Assembly (NCBI GenBank): GCA_030654805.1
Contig: JAURWR010000069.1
Coordinates: 1 to 64,000 of the forward strand
DNA length: 64,000 bases
From: Burkholderiaceae bacterium
GTDB lineage: Bacteria; Pseudomonadota; Gammaproteobacteria; Burkholderiales; Burkholderiaceae_C
Reading direction: 5' to 3'
Below are positions 51,992-61,598 of this stretch, piece after piece (position 1 is the stretch's first letter; each line of letters opens with the position of its first letter). The notes under the pieces are model-generated. The model had not been told where the DNA came from. It made no database searches and worked only from the letters and a program-made list of their open reading frames with translations. Made by a program: the position numbers and the translations under genes.

Positions 51992-52456
51992 ATGGCCGGC
52001 ATCCACATCACCGACATCGAGGCCGCCATCAACTGGTGGCGCGAGCGATCGCCGTCCCCCGATGGCATCACGGCATGCTGCGAGGTCCGAGCGCTCGCCG
52101 AGGTGTATGCGCTGATGGTGTACTACCGCGAGAGCGAGTGCGACGACGGCTACATGCCGGCCGCATCGCGCACCGCATGGCTGGCCTGGTACGCGACCAC
52201 GCCCGACGCGCCGTGCATCGCGATCTGCTCGACCAGCCAGGGAGACGACGTCTGCAAGGGCTGCGGCCGCAGCTTCGATGAAGTGCAGAACTGGCCAGGG
52301 ATGAGTCCGGCCGAAAAGCGCGCGACCTGGCGCCGAATCACGATGGACGGCACCGCCTTGCGGTTCAACCGCTATGCCGAGCGCGCAAGGGAAGCACAGA
52401 GCCTGCCCCCCGAGACGCCCGCGAAGCCGACTTCCGGCGAGCCGAGCCAAGCGTGA
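51992..52456 (+). CDS. DUF3717-DUF1289 two-domain protein
   Basis: 154 residues. Residues 1 to about 65 match the DUF3717 type (ITDIEAAINWWRERSPSPDG..LCEVRALAEVYALM pattern). Residues about 72-120 match DUF1289, a short cysteine-rich domain (PCIAICSTSQGDDVCKGCGRSFDEV, then WPGMSPAEKRATWRRI; four Cys probably bind a metal). Both domains usually occur as separate small proteins. The function is unknown. The 34-residue tail is Pro/Glu-rich. The MATE exporter gene begins 7 bp after its stop. Confidence 0.82.
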   Translation: MAGIHITDIEAAINWWRERSPSPDGITACCEVRALAEVYALMVYYRESECDDGYMPAASRTAWLAWYATTPDAPCIAICSTSQGDDVCKGCGRSFDEVQNWPGMSPAEKRATWRRITMDGTALRFNRYAERAREAQSLPPETPAKPTSGEPSQA

Positions 52457-52463
52457 CCGCTGC

Positions 52464-53897
52464 GCCGTGACGCCTGGGCGGCGCTGGACCTCGAGCGCGG
52501 TGCGCATCCTGCCGCTGGCGTGGCCGGTCTTCATCGGCCAGTTGGCGGTGCTGGCCTTCGCCACCATCGACACGCTGCTGGTGGCGCGCTACTCGGCGAT
52601 CGACCTGGCCGCGCTGGCCGTCGGCAACGCGGTCTACGTTTCGGTGTTCATCGGCTTGACAGGGGTCGTGCAGGCCGTGGCACCGATCACCGGTCAACTG
52701 TTCGGCGCACGCCGCTTGCCGGAGGCCGGGCAGCAATTGCATCAGGCACTCTGGCTGGCGCTCGGGCTGTCGGTGCTCGGGTGCAGCTTTCTGGTCTTTC
52801 CAGCGCCGTTCCTGGCGCTGGCGCAGACGCCGCCCGACGTCGCCGACAAGGTGCGTGCCCACCTGGGCGCGCTGGCCTTCGCGTTGCCTTCGGCCTTGCT
52901 GTTCACCGCCTTTCGCGGCTTCAACACGGCCGTATCGCGCCCGAAGATGGTGATGGCCCTGCAGGTTGTCGGTCTGGCGCTGAAGGTGCCGCTGACCGCT
53001 CTGCTGGTGTTCGGCGCCGCACTGCCCTTGCCTGCCGGATGGCCGTGGAGCGAACTGAGCGTTCCCGCCCTCGGCACGCCGGGCTGCGGTATCGCGACGG
53101 CCATCGCGATGGCCGTGCAATTGCTGGCTGCCGCCGCAGTGCTGCTGCGCTCACCGTTCTACGCGCCCTTCGGACTGCACACGCGGCGACTGCAGCGTCC
53201 CGATCGCCACAAGCTGGCGGCCTTGCTGCGTCTGGGCGTACCGATGGGGCTGTCCATCGGGATCGAGGTCACCGGCTTCACCTTCATGGCCCTTTTCATC
53301 GCGAGGCTGGGCGCCACGCCGGTGGCGGGTCACCAGATCGCGGTCAACCTGATCTCGGTGATGTTCATGCTGCCTATCTCGCTGGGCAACGCCACCAGCA
53401 CGCTGGTGGCGCAGCGCATCGGCGCCGGCGATCCGTGCGACGCGCGGCGGCTCGGCTGGCACGGACTGCAACTGGCCATGCTGATCGCCGCTGCGCTGGG
53501 CGCCACGGTGTACGGCCTGCGCGACACGATCCTGCACGTGTACACCAGCGATGCGGTGATCGTCGCCGCCGCGCTGCCGCTGCTGGCGTGGGTGATGTTG
53601 TTCCACATCGCCGATGCGGCGCAGATCCACGTCGCCTACACACTGCGCGCCTACCGGGTGGCCACGGCGCCGCTGGTGATCTACGGCATCGCGATCTGGG
53701 GCGTGGGGCTGGGTGGCGGCTACACGCTGGCCTTCAATGTCACTGGTGCCACACCACCGGCCTTGCTCGGTGCGCCGGGGTTCTGGGCTGCATCCACGGC
53801 TGGGTTGACGCTGGCGGCGATCGGGCTCGTCGGCTTCCTTGCATGGATGCTGAAGGCACGGGCAGCGTCGGTAGCGACGGCGCCACAAAAACGTTGA
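52464..53897 (+). CDS. MATE family efflux transporter (NorM-like)
   Basis: 477 residues with twelve hydrophobic segments in two homologous halves. Typical MATE cores are ILPLAWPVFIGQLAVLAFATIDTLLV, APITGQLFGARR and, in the second half, GVPMGLSIGIEVTGFTFMALFIARLG and ISLGNATSTLVAQRIG. It exports cationic or organic compounds against Na+ or H+. The GTG start is chosen as the nearest start to the first span; a longer in-frame reading passes through the upstream gene. The substrate is unknown. Confidence 0.9.
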   Translation, partial: AVTPGRRWTSSAVRILPLAWPVFIGQLAVLAFATIDTLLVARYSAIDLAALAVGNAVYVSVFIGLTGVVQAVAPITGQLFGARRLPEAGQQLHQALWLALGLSVLGCSFLVFPAPFLALAQTPPDVADKVRAHLGALAFALPSALLFTAFRGFNTAVSRPKMVMALQVVGLALKVPLTALLVFGAALPLPAGWPWSELSVPALGTPGCGIATAIAMAVQLLAAAAVLLRSPFYAPFGLHTRRLQRPDRHKLAALLRLGVPMGLSIGIEVTGFTFMALFIARLGATPVAGHQIAVNLISVMFMLPISLGNATSTLVAQRIGAGDPCDARRLGWHGLQLAMLIAAALGATVYGLRDTILHVYTSDAVIVAAALPLLAWVMLFHIADAAQIHVAYTLRAYRVATAPLVIYGIAIWGVGLGGGYTLAFNVTGATPPALLGAPGFWAASTAGLTLAAIGLVGFLAWMLKARAASVATAPQKR

Positions 53898-53924
53898 GCC
53901 GCCAAGGAGTTCGTTGCGTCGCCT

Positions 53925-53954
53925 CTTGAAACCGGGCGCACCGCAGCCACTTTC
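53925..53954 (+). promoter_or_regulatory. Sigma-32-type heat-shock promoter upstream of hsp20 genes
   Basis: CTTGAAA (53925-53931) matches the sigma-32 -35 consensus exactly. After a 15-bp spacer, CCACTTTC (53947-53954) resembles its CCCCATNT -10 box. It lies just past the MATE stop and about 50-80 bp before two Hsp20 genes, the expected place. Confidence 0.55.
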
Positions 53955-53962
53955 TGCTCATC

Positions 53963-53981
53963 GGGCCCGATCGTCGGGCCC
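53963..53981 (+). other. 5' UTR hairpin before the first hsp20 gene
   Basis: GGGCCCGA, loop TCG, and TCGGGCCC form an 8-bp GC stem in the predicted leader, ending about 13 bases before the AAGGA ribosome-binding site of the first hsp20 gene. It could be part of a thermosensor or simply a stability hairpin. The Shine-Dalgarno itself is not inside the stem. Confidence 0.5.
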
Positions 53982-54005
53982 CTTCACACGATGAAGGAAT
54001 TCGCC

Positions 54006-54482
54006 ATGCACGACTCGTTTGTGACCCTGACCCGCAGCCTCCCCGGCGACCTCGATCGCGTGCGCGCCGACCTCGACGCCATCTTCGGCCGCCGCCCTTC
54101 CCAACGCCTCGCCAGTCCCGTGAGTCGCGGCGCGTTTCCGGCGATCAACGTGCGTCAGAACGCGCAGGCCATCGACATTCAGGTGTTCGCACCAGGCATC
54201 GACGCGAGTCGCACGGAAGTGACGCTGGATCGCGGCATGCTGACCATCGTCGGTGAGCGTGCCAGCAGCCTGCCGGCCCGCCCTGACACAGACACCGAGT
54301 GCGGCGCCGAGCCGACCAGCGTGCGCAGCAACGAACGGTATGCCGGCCGATTCCGCCGCGCGGTGACGCTGCCGGACGACGCCGACCCGAACCAGGTGAC
54401 CGCCAACTACCGCGACGGCGTGCTGCACATCAACGTTCAGCGCCGCATTGCCACGCCACCGACGCGAATCGCGATCGGCTGA
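54006..54482 (+). CDS. Small heat-shock protein, Hsp20/alpha-crystallin family (first copy)
   Basis: 158 residues with an alpha-crystallin domain (about 45-150: FPAINVRQNAQAIDIQVFAPGID, LTIVGERAS, then FRRAVTLPDDADPNQVTANYRDGVLHINVQR). It ends in a PPTRIAIG tail containing the I-x-I-type oligomerisation motif (IAI). It holds unfolding proteins. AAGGA lies upstream of this ATG; an ATG 15 bases earlier overlaps it. It is first of a tandem pair. Confidence 0.92.
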   Translation: MHDSFVTLTRSLPGDLDRVRADLDAIFGRRPSQRLASPVSRGAFPAINVRQNAQAIDIQVFAPGIDASRTEVTLDRGMLTIVGERASSLPARPDTDTECGAEPTSVRSNERYAGRFRRAVTLPDDADPNQVTANYRDGVLHINVQRRIATPPTRIAIG

Positions 54483-54523
54483 AACCGACCGCATCCAACG
54501 TCCCTCACGACAGGAACCACGCC

Positions 54524-54892
54524 ATGAACTCCAACTCGACAAACACCGTTGCAGCATCCACCTTCTATCTGGTGCCCCGGGTCGATGTCTTCGAAGACAG
54601 CGCCGGCGTCACGCTGCTGGCCGACTTGCCCGGTGTCCGCAAGGACGCACTCGACATCCAGGTCGACGGCACGAACCTGCGCCTAGAAGGCCGCGTTTTC
54701 GACGGCACGCCGCAGCCAACCGACGCGGTGGCCTTCGAAATGAGCGCGTCGCACTACCGCCGCGCGTTCACGCTGAGCGAGCGGCTCGACACCAGCGCCA
54801 TCGATGCCCAGCTCAAAGACGGTGTGCTGCGACTGCGCATCCCCAAGCTTGCCGAGGCGCAACCCAAGCGTGTCGAAGTCCGCATCGGCTGA
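54524..54892 (+). CDS. Small heat-shock protein, Hsp20 family (second copy)
   Basis: 122 residues. It is nearly all alpha-crystallin domain (VPRVDVFEDSAGVTLLADLPGVRKDALDIQVDG, YRRAFTLSERLDTSAIDAQLKDGVLRLRIPK cores) with a short C-tail RVEVRIG (V-x-V/I motif). It lies 41 bp after the first copy with CAGGA before the ATG, so the two are probably co-transcribed and may co-assemble. The two copies are diverged from each other, with different N-termini. Confidence 0.92.
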   Translation: MNSNSTNTVAASTFYLVPRVDVFEDSAGVTLLADLPGVRKDALDIQVDGTNLRLEGRVFDGTPQPTDAVAFEMSASHYRRAFTLSERLDTSAIDAQLKDGVLRLRIPKLAEAQPKRVEVRIG

Positions 54893-55039
54893 TGGCGAAG
54901 AGGCGGCGGACCCGTGCGCTGTCGCCTCCAGCACAAGCACGCCCTCGACGAATTCGAAAGCAAGACCCGGAGTGCGGGCAGGTTCGATGAGGCCTAAATT
55001 CAGCCATCGATCTCGACCGGCTGAAATGGCACTTCCACC

Positions 55040-56128
55040 ATGCACACCAACGACACCGCCCTGCGGGCCCAAGCAACGCTGACCGACCCGCGCTGGGCGA
55101 TGATCGTCGCGCGCGATGCATCAGCCGACGGTCGGTTCTTTTATTCGGTTCGCACCACCGGCGTCTATTGCCGACCCTCGTGCGCATCGCGCTCGGCGAG
55201 GCCCGAGAACGTCGCGTTCCACGCGACGCGCGCCGATGCCGAGCATGCGGGCTATCGACCGTGCAAGCGCTGCACGCCCGACCAGCCGCCACGTACCCAT
55301 CAACAGGCCGAACTTGTCGCCGCGCTTTGCCGCCACATCGAAAGCGCAGAACAACAGCCCACCTTGAACGAACTGGCCGACCGGGCCGGTCTCAGCCCCC
55401 ACCACCTGCACCGCGTGTTCAAGACTGTCACCGGTGTGACGCCCAAGGCGTATGCGCAGGCACATCGCGCGCAGCGAGTGCGGCAGGAGCTGGCGCACAG
55501 CGGGTCGGTCACCGAGGCGATCCTGGACGCCGGCTATGCGTCGAGCAGCCGCTTCTACGAGGCTTCAGCGCAGGTGCTGGGCATGACGCCGACCGCATAC
55601 CGCGCGGGCGGGGCAGCAACGGAGATCCGCTTCGCGATCGGCTCGTGTTCGCTCGGCGCGATCCTGGTGGCGCAGAGCGCGCTCGGCGTCTGCGCGATCC
55701 TGATCGGCGACGACCCCGAGCTGCTGGCGCGCGACCTGCAGGACCGCTTTCCGAAGGCCGACCTGATCGGCGGTGACGCCGACTTCGAGCACCTGGTGGC
55801 ACAGGTCGTCGGCTTCGTCGAAGCACCGGCCATCGGCCTCGACCTGCCGCTCGACCTGCGCGGCACTGCGTTCCAGCAGCGGGTGTGGCAGGCGCTGCGC
55901 GAGATTCCGGCAGGCTGCACCGCGAGCTACACCGACATCGCTCAGCGTATCGGATCGCCAGCGTCGGTGCGCGCGGTGGCACAGGCCTGCGGCGCCAACC
56001 CGCTGGCGGTCGCGATCCCCTGTCACCGGGTGGTGCGCCTCGACGGCGGGCTGTCGGGGTACCGCTGGGGTGTCGAGCGCAAGCGCGAGTTGCTGAGTCG
56101 CGAGGCAATCACCCCCGAGAAATCATGA
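55040..56128 (+). CDS. ada: Ada: methylphosphotriester sensor, AraC-type activator and O6-methylguanine methyltransferase
   Basis: 362 residues. The N-terminal zinc domain has Cys in YCRPSCASR and RPCKRC (methyl-acceptor and ligands). An AraC-type HTH follows (about 95-180, LSPHHLHRVFKTVTGVTPKAYAQAHR). The C-terminal methyltransferase domain has acceptor Cys in IPCHRVVR and GYRWGVERKRELL. It repairs O6-methylguanine and, once methylated at the N-domain, activates the adaptive response including alkB. It overlaps alkB by ATGA. Confidence 0.95.
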   Translation: MHTNDTALRAQATLTDPRWAMIVARDASADGRFFYSVRTTGVYCRPSCASRSARPENVAFHATRADAEHAGYRPCKRCTPDQPPRTHQQAELVAALCRHIESAEQQPTLNELADRAGLSPHHLHRVFKTVTGVTPKAYAQAHRAQRVRQELAHSGSVTEAILDAGYASSSRFYEASAQVLGMTPTAYRAGGAATEIRFAIGSCSLGAILVAQSALGVCAILIGDDPELLARDLQDRFPKADLIGGDADFEHLVAQVVGFVEAPAIGLDLPLDLRGTAFQQRVWQALREIPAGCTASYTDIAQRIGSPASVRAVAQACGANPLAVAIPCHRVVRLDGGLSGYRWGVERKRELLSREAITPEKS

Positions 56129-56799
56129 GCGCATCGGCGGTCGGCACCGGCGCCAATCTGGCGCTTTTCGACGATGACGATGCGCCACGGATCGAACCGC
56201 TGGGACCGGGTGCTGTGGTCTGGCGTGCCGGGGCGCGCGCGTTCGACACAGCCTTGCTGGTGGCGGTGGACCAGGTCACCGCACAGGCGCCCTGGCGACA
56301 CTTGATCACGCCGGGCGGCTTTCGGATGTCGGTCGCGATGACCAGTTGCGGGCCGCTGGGCTGGGTCAGCGACCGGCGCGGCTACCGCTACGACCCGATC
56401 GATCCCGACAGCGGAAGACCGTGGCCGCCGATGCCCGACATGTTCATGCCGTTGGCGCAGGCCGCCGCCACACAGGCAGGTTTCGACGGCTTCGAGCCCG
56501 ACGCCTGCCTGATCAACCGCTACGTGCCCGGCGCCCGGCTGACCCTGCACCAGGACCGCGACGAGCGCGACGCGCATTCGCCGATCGTGTCGGTGTCGCT
56601 GGGCCTGCCGGCGGTCTTCCAGTTCGGCGGACCGACGCGCCGCGACCCCAAGCAGCGCATCACGCTCGTGCACGGCGACGTCGTCGTCTGGGGTGGCCCG
56701 GCTCGCTTCTTCCACCACGGCGTGCTGCCGCTGAAAGCCGGCCGCCATCCGCTGACCGGTGAACAGCGCATCAATCTGACGTTTCGCCGGGCGCGCTGA
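56125..56799 (+). CDS. alkB: DNA oxidative demethylase AlkB
   Basis: 224-residue Fe(II)/2-oxoglutarate dioxygenase. It has HxD in LTLHQDRDERD, the second iron His in FFHHGVLPLK, the RxNxTxR-type motif RINLTFRRAR, and the family stretches NRYVPGARL and VSVSLGLPAVFQFGG. It removes 1-methyladenine and 3-methylcytosine from DNA. It is coupled to ada, as in the enterobacterial adaptive response. Confidence 0.95.
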   Translation: MSASAVGTGANLALFDDDDAPRIEPLGPGAVVWRAGARAFDTALLVAVDQVTAQAPWRHLITPGGFRMSVAMTSCGPLGWVSDRRGYRYDPIDPDSGRPWPPMPDMFMPLAQAAATQAGFDGFEPDACLINRYVPGARLTLHQDRDERDAHSPIVSVSLGLPAVFQFGGPTRRDPKQRITLVHGDVVVWGGPARFFHHGVLPLKAGRHPLTGEQRINLTFRRAR

Positions 56800-56821
56800 A
56801 TCGACGCGCCGGCAGCGCAGC

Positions 56822-57751
56822 TCAGCCGAACAGTTCGGCGTAGCTGACGCTCGCGGTGCCGAACTTGCCGACGACGATCCCGCCGGCGCGATTGGCATGC
56901 GGCATCGCTTCGCGTGCGTCCAGGCCCGCAGCCATCAGCGCCGTCATCGCCGCGATCACCGTGTCGCCCGCACCGGTGACGTCGAACACCTCGCGCGTCT
57001 GCGCCGGTTCGTTCGCCTCGCCGCGTTCGTCGAACAGCGTCATGCCGTCTTCCGATCGGGTCAAGAGCAGGGCCTGCACCCGCAGCTGGACTCGCAACGC
57101 CTGAGCGCGCTCGATGAGCTGCGCTTCAGTGCTCCAGGCGCCGACCACCTGCGCCAGTTCGCCGCGATTCGGCGTGATCACCGTGGCACCGGCGTAGCGG
57201 GCGTAGTCGCTGCCCTTCGGATCGACCAGCACCGGCTTGCCGGCCGCACGGGCCGATTCGATCATCCGGGTGATGTGCGTCAGGCCGCCCTTGCCGTAGT
57301 CGGAGAACAGCACCGCGTCGTGCAACGGCAGTTCGCGTTCGAACGCACCCCGCATCTGTTCGAGCACCTCGTGATCGGGCTCGTTCTCGAAGTCGATGCG
57401 CAGCAGCTGCTGCGACCGACCGATGACGCGCAGCTTGACGATGGTGCGCAGCCGTGCATCCTCGCCGAGCCGGGTTTCGATGCCATGCTGCTCCAGCAGC
57501 ACCCGCAGCCGCGTGGCCGCTTCGTCACTCCCGACCACCGTCAGCAGTGTCACCCGGGCACCCAGCGTCTTGATGTTCAGCGCCACGTTGGCCGCGCCGC
57601 CGAGCCGCTCTTCCTCGCGCGACACCCGCACCACAGGCACCGGTGCCTCGGGCGAGATGCGATCGACCGTACCGTGCCAGTAGCGGTCGAGCATCACGTC
57701 GCCCACCACCAGCACACGGCGCTGGGCGAGGGCCTCCGGGGTCGGGATCAT
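56822..57751 (-). CDS. rfaE1: D-glycero-beta-D-manno-heptose-7-phosphate kinase
   Basis: 309-residue PfkB-family sugar kinase. It has VVGDVMLDRYWHG at the N-terminus, GGAANVALNIKTLGA, and the catalytic DVTGAGDTVIAAM with the base Asp. It phosphorylates heptose-7-phosphate at C1 in ADP-heptose synthesis for the LPS core, and so serves the heptosyltransferase-like gene at 31.3 kb. The nucleotidyltransferase half (rfaE2/HldE-C) is not fused here and must be elsewhere. It converges with alkB across 22 bp. Confidence 0.93.
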   Translation of the reverse strand: MIPTPEALAQRRVLVVGDVMLDRYWHGTVDRISPEAPVPVVRVSREEERLGGAANVALNIKTLGARVTLLTVVGSDEAATRLRVLLEQHGIETRLGEDARLRTIVKLRVIGRSQQLLRIDFENEPDHEVLEQMRGAFERELPLHDAVLFSDYGKGGLTHITRMIESARAAGKPVLVDPKGSDYARYAGATVITPNRGELAQVVGAWSTEAQLIERAQALRVQLRVQALLLTRSEDGMTLFDERGEANEPAQTREVFDVTGAGDTVIAAMTALMAAGLDAREAMPHANRAGGIVVGKFGTASVSYAELFG

Positions 57752-58137
57752 GACGGCGCACCCGGAGCTTCAGGGACGCAGGCCCTGCACTTCGCACTCG
57801 GTGTGTTCGGGCAGATCAGGCAAGGGGCAGCAACAAGGCTCATGGTGTGCGAGGGGATCGGTACAGGCTCGGTTTATATCAAGTGCGCCTATCGGTACGT
57901 CTCCCAAGGCGGCCACAACGCAGCCTTCATCACCTGCAAGCATCTCCGCCCCACTTCAGAGGGAGCCTCGATGCCAGGCAATTTCGAGCAGCGCACGACG
58001 TGACACGGACACTCGCACCCGGCCGAGTGCCCTCGCGCAGGGGACAGTCAAACCGCACGCCGATCTCCAGAATTTCTTCCAGGTCGCAGCCCGCAGGCTG
58101 ACGACCGGTCACCTCAACCTACCGACTGGAGAACACC
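57752..58137. other. 386-bp divergent intergenic region, no gene seen
   Basis: The region lies between rfaE1 (minus) and the ComEA-like gene (plus). Frames in it lack coding character. A short AT-rich spot (GGTTTATATCAAG near 57870) is the most promoter-like stretch. I see no hairpin with a T-run and no recognisable RNA family. Confidence 0.4.
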
Positions 58138-58497
58138 ATGATCCGCACCCTCGTCACACTTCTCATTGCCGCCCTCGCCTTCGCTGCCCACGCGGCGGTC
58201 GACGTCAACAAGGCCTCGCAGGCCGAACTCGAAACCATCAAGGGCATCGGCCCGAGCATGTCGGGCAAGATCCTCGACGAACGAAAGAAGGGCTCGTTCA
58301 GGGACTGGACCGATGTGGTGACCCGCATCAAGGGCGTCGGTCCCGCCAACGCCACCAAGTTCTCGTCCGACGGCCTGACCGTCAACGGAGCCGGCTTCAA
58401 GCCAGAACTGGTCGCGTCGAGCAAGCCGACGTCGCCAGCGGACAGAAGTCACTCGACCGAGGCCCAGAAGCAGCCTGCGGTGTCGCCAAAGAAGTGA
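58138..58497 (+). CDS. ComEA-like helix-hairpin-helix protein, exported
   Basis: 119 residues. A signal peptide (ALAFAAHA) is followed by a single ComEA helix-hairpin-helix domain (VDVNKASQAELETIKGIGPSMSGKIL, then FRDWTDVVTRIKGVGPANATKF) and a Ser/Pro/Lys tail. The GIGP and GVGP hairpins bind DNA backbone. In competent bacteria ComEA binds incoming DNA in the periplasm; here it could serve that role or another. GGAG lies before the ATG. Confidence 0.88.
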   Translation: MIRTLVTLLIAALAFAAHAAVDVNKASQAELETIKGIGPSMSGKILDERKKGSFRDWTDVVTRIKGVGPANATKFSSDGLTVNGAGFKPELVASSKPTSPADRSHSTEAQKQPAVSPKK

Positions 58498-58664
58498 GGT
58501 CCGGGCAGGCGCAGCATCACGCCCCGCCACAGCGGGACATTGAAATCTGGTGAAGCGTCTGCCCAATTCACCGCTGCGATGCCCAAGCCCACGCCAGACC
58601 CCGGACGGCAACGCCTTGCGCTAGGCCGATCGCTGCGGCCGCTTACGCTTACACACCAAGCAAA

Positions 58665-58690
58665 CGGGGTTCGTCTTTCGACGAACCCCG
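58665..58690 (-). terminator. Likely terminator after clpA
   Basis: CGGGGTTCGTC and GACGAACCCCG make an 11-bp stem with a GAAA-type tetraloop on the minus strand, then TTTG. It is a very stable hairpin with a short T-run, just past the clpA stop. Confidence 0.65.
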
Positions 58691-58712
58691 GCGCAGGACA
58701 GTCGCTATCAGG

Positions 58713-61016
58713 TCAGGCCGTCGCGGACTCCGCCTTGGGCTTGTCGCTTTTCTTGACCGGCTGAATGTCCAGAACGGCCTTGCCGTCGGCATCCACATCG
58801 ACCGTCAGACGACCACCATCGACCAGACGACCGAACAACAGTTCATCCGCCAGCGCACGACGGATCGTGTCCTGGATCAGGCGCTGCATCGGACGCGCAC
58901 CCATCAGCGGATCGAAACCGTTCTTCGCGAGGTGCTTGCGCAAGGCGTCGGTGAACGTGGCATCGACCTTCTTCTCGGCCAGTTGACCTTCCAGTTGCAG
59001 CAGGAACTTGTCCACCACACGCAGGATGATTTCCTCGTCCAGCGCCCGGAAGCTGACGATCGCATCGAGACGATTGCGGAATTCCGGTGTGAACATCCGC
59101 TTCACGTCGCCCATCTCGTCGCCACGCTCGCGCGGATTCGTGAAGCCGATCGTGGCCTTGTTCATCGTCTCCGCGCCCGCGTTGGTGGTCATGACGATGA
59201 TCACGTTGCGGAAATCGGCCTTGCGCCCGTTGTTGTCGGTCAAGGTGCCGTGGTCCATGACCTGGAGGAGCACGTTGAATACATCCGGGTGTGCCTTCTC
59301 GATCTCGTCGAGCAACAGCACCGAGTGCGGCTTCTTGGTGATCGCCTCCGTCAGCAAACCGCCCTGATCGAAACCGACGTAGCCCGGAGGTGCACCGATC
59401 AGGCGGCTGACGGCGTGGCGCTCCATGTACTCGCTCATGTCGAAGCGGATCAGATCGATCCCCAGGATGAACGCGAGCTGTTTCGCAACCTCGGTCTTGC
59501 CCACGCCGGTGGGACCGGAGAAGAGAAACGAACCGATCGGCTTGTCGGGCTTGCCCAAGCCGGAGCGCGCCATCTTGATCGCGGATGCCAGCGCCTCGAT
59601 GGCCGGCTCTTGCCCGAACACCACGCTGTTGAGGTCGCGATCCAGGCTCTTCAGCTTCGACCGATCGTCGTTCGATACGCTGGCCGGCGGGATTCGCGCG
59701 ATCTTCGCGACGATCTCCTCGACCTCATTGCGAGTGATGGTCTTCTTCTGCTTGCTCTTGGGCAGGATGCGCTGCGCTGCACCGGCCTCGTCGATCACGT
59801 CGATCGCCTTGTCGGGCAGGTGGCGGTCATTGATGAACTTGGCGGACAACTCGGCAGCAGCTTGCAAGGCACCAAGCGCGTACTTGACGCTGTGGTGCTC
59901 TTCGAACCGCGACTTCAGCCCTTTGAGGATTTCAACCGTCTCCTCGACAGAAGGCTCGACGACATCGACTTTCTGGAACCGACGCGAGAGCGCTGCGTCC
60001 TTTTCGAAGATGCCGCGGTACTCGGTGAAAGTGGTCGCGCCGATGCACTTCATCGCACCCGAGCTCAACGCCGGCTTCAGCAGGTTGCTGGCGTCCAACG
60101 TGCCGCCGGAGGCCGCACCAGCACCGATCAGCGTGTGGATCTCATCGATGAACAGCACCGAGTTCGGCTGATCCTTCAGAACCTTCAACACACCCTTCAG
60201 GCGCTGCTCGAAGTCGCCGCGGTACTTGGTGCCGGCCAGCAACGCACCCATGTCCAGCGAGAAGACCGTGGCGTTGGCCAGAACCTCGGGTACATCGCCT
60301 TCGGTGATGCGCCACGCAAGACCTTCGGCGATGGCGGTCTTGCCAACGCCGGCTTCACCAACCAGCAGCGGATTGTTCTTGCGTCGACGGCACAGGATCT
60401 GGATGACGCGCTCGACCTCGTGTTCGCGACCGATCAGCGGATCGATCTTTCCATCGCGCGCCAACTGGTTGAGGTTCTGGGTGAACTGCTCGAGCGGCGA
60501 TCCCTTGCCGTCCGACTCATCCTTTTCGCTGTCACTCGAACTGGCGCTGTCGCTGGGCTTGGCAGCCTCGGGCGGATCGGATTTCTTGATGCCGTGCGCG
60601 ATGAAGTTGACGACATCCAGACGCGTCACCCCCTGCTGATGCAGGTAATAGACCGCATGGGAATCCTTCTCGCCGAAGATCGCAACCAGCACGTTGGCAC
60701 CGGTGACTTCCTTCTTGCCGCTTCCCGTGGACTGAACGTGCATGATCGCGCGTTGAATCACCCGCTGGAAGCCAAGCGTCGGCTGCGTGTCCACCTCGTC
60801 GGTACCACCGACGGTCGGGGTGTTTTCCTTGATGAACTGCGCCAGGCTCTTGCGCAGATCGTCGACGTTGGCCGAGCAGGCGCGAAGCACCTCGGCAGCC
60901 GACGGGTTGTCGAGCAACGCCATCAGCAGGTGCTCCACGGTGATGAATTCGTGACGCTGCTGACGCGCCTCAACGAACGCCATGTGCAGACTGACTTCGA
61001 GCTCTTGAGCGATCAT
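58713..61016 (-). CDS. clpA: ATP-dependent Clp protease ATP-binding subunit ClpA
   Basis: 767 residues. It has an N-domain ([23 protein letters not shown]), an acidic Ser/Asp linker (about 155-175), and two AAA+ domains with Walker [10 protein letters not shown] and GPTGVGKTE and their Walker B and sensor motifs. A TIGFTN loop matches the ClpP-binding [I/L]-G-[F/L] tripeptide. It unfolds substrates for ClpP and receives N-degron substrates from ClpS. The start overlaps the clpS stop (ATGA). Confidence 0.97.
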   Translation of the reverse strand: MIAQELEVSLHMAFVEARQQRHEFITVEHLLMALLDNPSAAEVLRACSANVDDLRKSLAQFIKENTPTVGGTDEVDTQPTLGFQRVIQRAIMHVQSTGSGKKEVTGANVLVAIFGEKDSHAVYYLHQQGVTRLDVVNFIAHGIKKSDPPEAAKPSDSASSSDSEKDESDGKGSPLEQFTQNLNQLARDGKIDPLIGREHEVERVIQILCRRRKNNPLLVGEAGVGKTAIAEGLAWRITEGDVPEVLANATVFSLDMGALLAGTKYRGDFEQRLKGVLKVLKDQPNSVLFIDEIHTLIGAGAASGGTLDASNLLKPALSSGAMKCIGATTFTEYRGIFEKDAALSRRFQKVDVVEPSVEETVEILKGLKSRFEEHHSVKYALGALQAAAELSAKFINDRHLPDKAIDVIDEAGAAQRILPKSKQKKTITRNEVEEIVAKIARIPPASVSNDDRSKLKSLDRDLNSVVFGQEPAIEALASAIKMARSGLGKPDKPIGSFLFSGPTGVGKTEVAKQLAFILGIDLIRFDMSEYMERHAVSRLIGAPPGYVGFDQGGLLTEAITKKPHSVLLLDEIEKAHPDVFNVLLQVMDHGTLTDNNGRKADFRNVIIVMTTNAGAETMNKATIGFTNPRERGDEMGDVKRMFTPEFRNRLDAIVSFRALDEEIILRVVDKFLLQLEGQLAEKKVDATFTDALRKHLAKNGFDPLMGARPMQRLIQDTIRRALADELLFGRLVDGGRLTVDVDADGKAVLDIQPVKKSDKPKAESATA

Positions 61017-61366
61017 GCGGCCTCCATAATGCATTGCAACGGGTGGCCACCGCGCCGTGCGGCAGCCAACACCAACTCAACCTTCGTGGCAGCGACATCC
61101 TTCGAATAGGTGCCGCAGACTCCACGGCCGTCATGGTGAATCTTCAACATGATTTGAGTTGCGGCCTCGAGGTCACGATTGAAATACTCCTGAAGCACCA
61201 TTACAACGAATTCCATCGGCGTGTAGTCATCGTTGAGCAGGATGACCTGGTACATCCGGGGTGGATCGGTCTTTTGGGCTTGCCGCTCGACAACAACGGC
61301 CCCTTGCCCGTCATCGAGCGGAGCCCCGATGGCAGGAGGCTTGGGCGCTGGTTTATCAGTAGGCAT
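61013..61366 (-). CDS. clpS: ATP-dependent Clp protease adaptor ClpS
   Basis: 117 residues. A flexible Pro/Gln-rich N-tail (about 1-35) leads to the ClpS fold with [20 protein letters not shown], the conserved N-D-D-Y for N-degron binding, and [20 protein letters not shown]. It delivers proteins with bulky N-terminal residues to ClpAP. Directly coupled to clpA. Confidence 0.96.
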   Translation of the reverse strand: MPTDKPAPKPPAIGAPLDDGQGAVVVERQAQKTDPPRMYQVILLNDDYTPMEFVVMVLQEYFNRDLEAATQIMLKIHHDGRGVCGTYSKDVAATKVELVLAAARRGGHPLQCIMEAA

Positions 61367-61541
61367 GAGTTCATTCTATCGAGATGGGTGATTCAACTGG
61401 CACTGGAGGCATATTGACTCTGGCTATCTCGGTGTAAGGCAAAAATTGAGCCTTGCTAGGGGCTCATTTCTGTACCCGAAGCGGTGCAGAGCCTTCCCCA
61501 AGCTGGTTCAAATCAAGGCATCTTGTAGGTGTCTCGCCGCC

Positions 61542-61571
61542 TTGACACCACGATCAGCGCAGCCGGAAAAT
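61542..61571 (+). promoter_or_regulatory. Sigma-70 promoter for the cold-shock gene
   Basis: TTGACA (61542-61547, perfect -35) is followed after 18 bp by GAAAAT (61566-61571, four of six matches to the -10). It would give a leader of about 20 nt before the csp ATG, so the long UTR of E. coli cspA is not used by this promoter. Confidence 0.5.
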
Positions 61572-61598
61572 ACGATCTGATTTCTCTGGGGGCGCAGC

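Noticed and set aside
61367-61378. TAGAAT six bases before the clpS ATG, suggesting a leaderless clpS mRNA
   Set aside because: There is no acceptable -35 at 16-18 bp; the nearest TTGAAT is only 12 bp away. The match is too weak to call.
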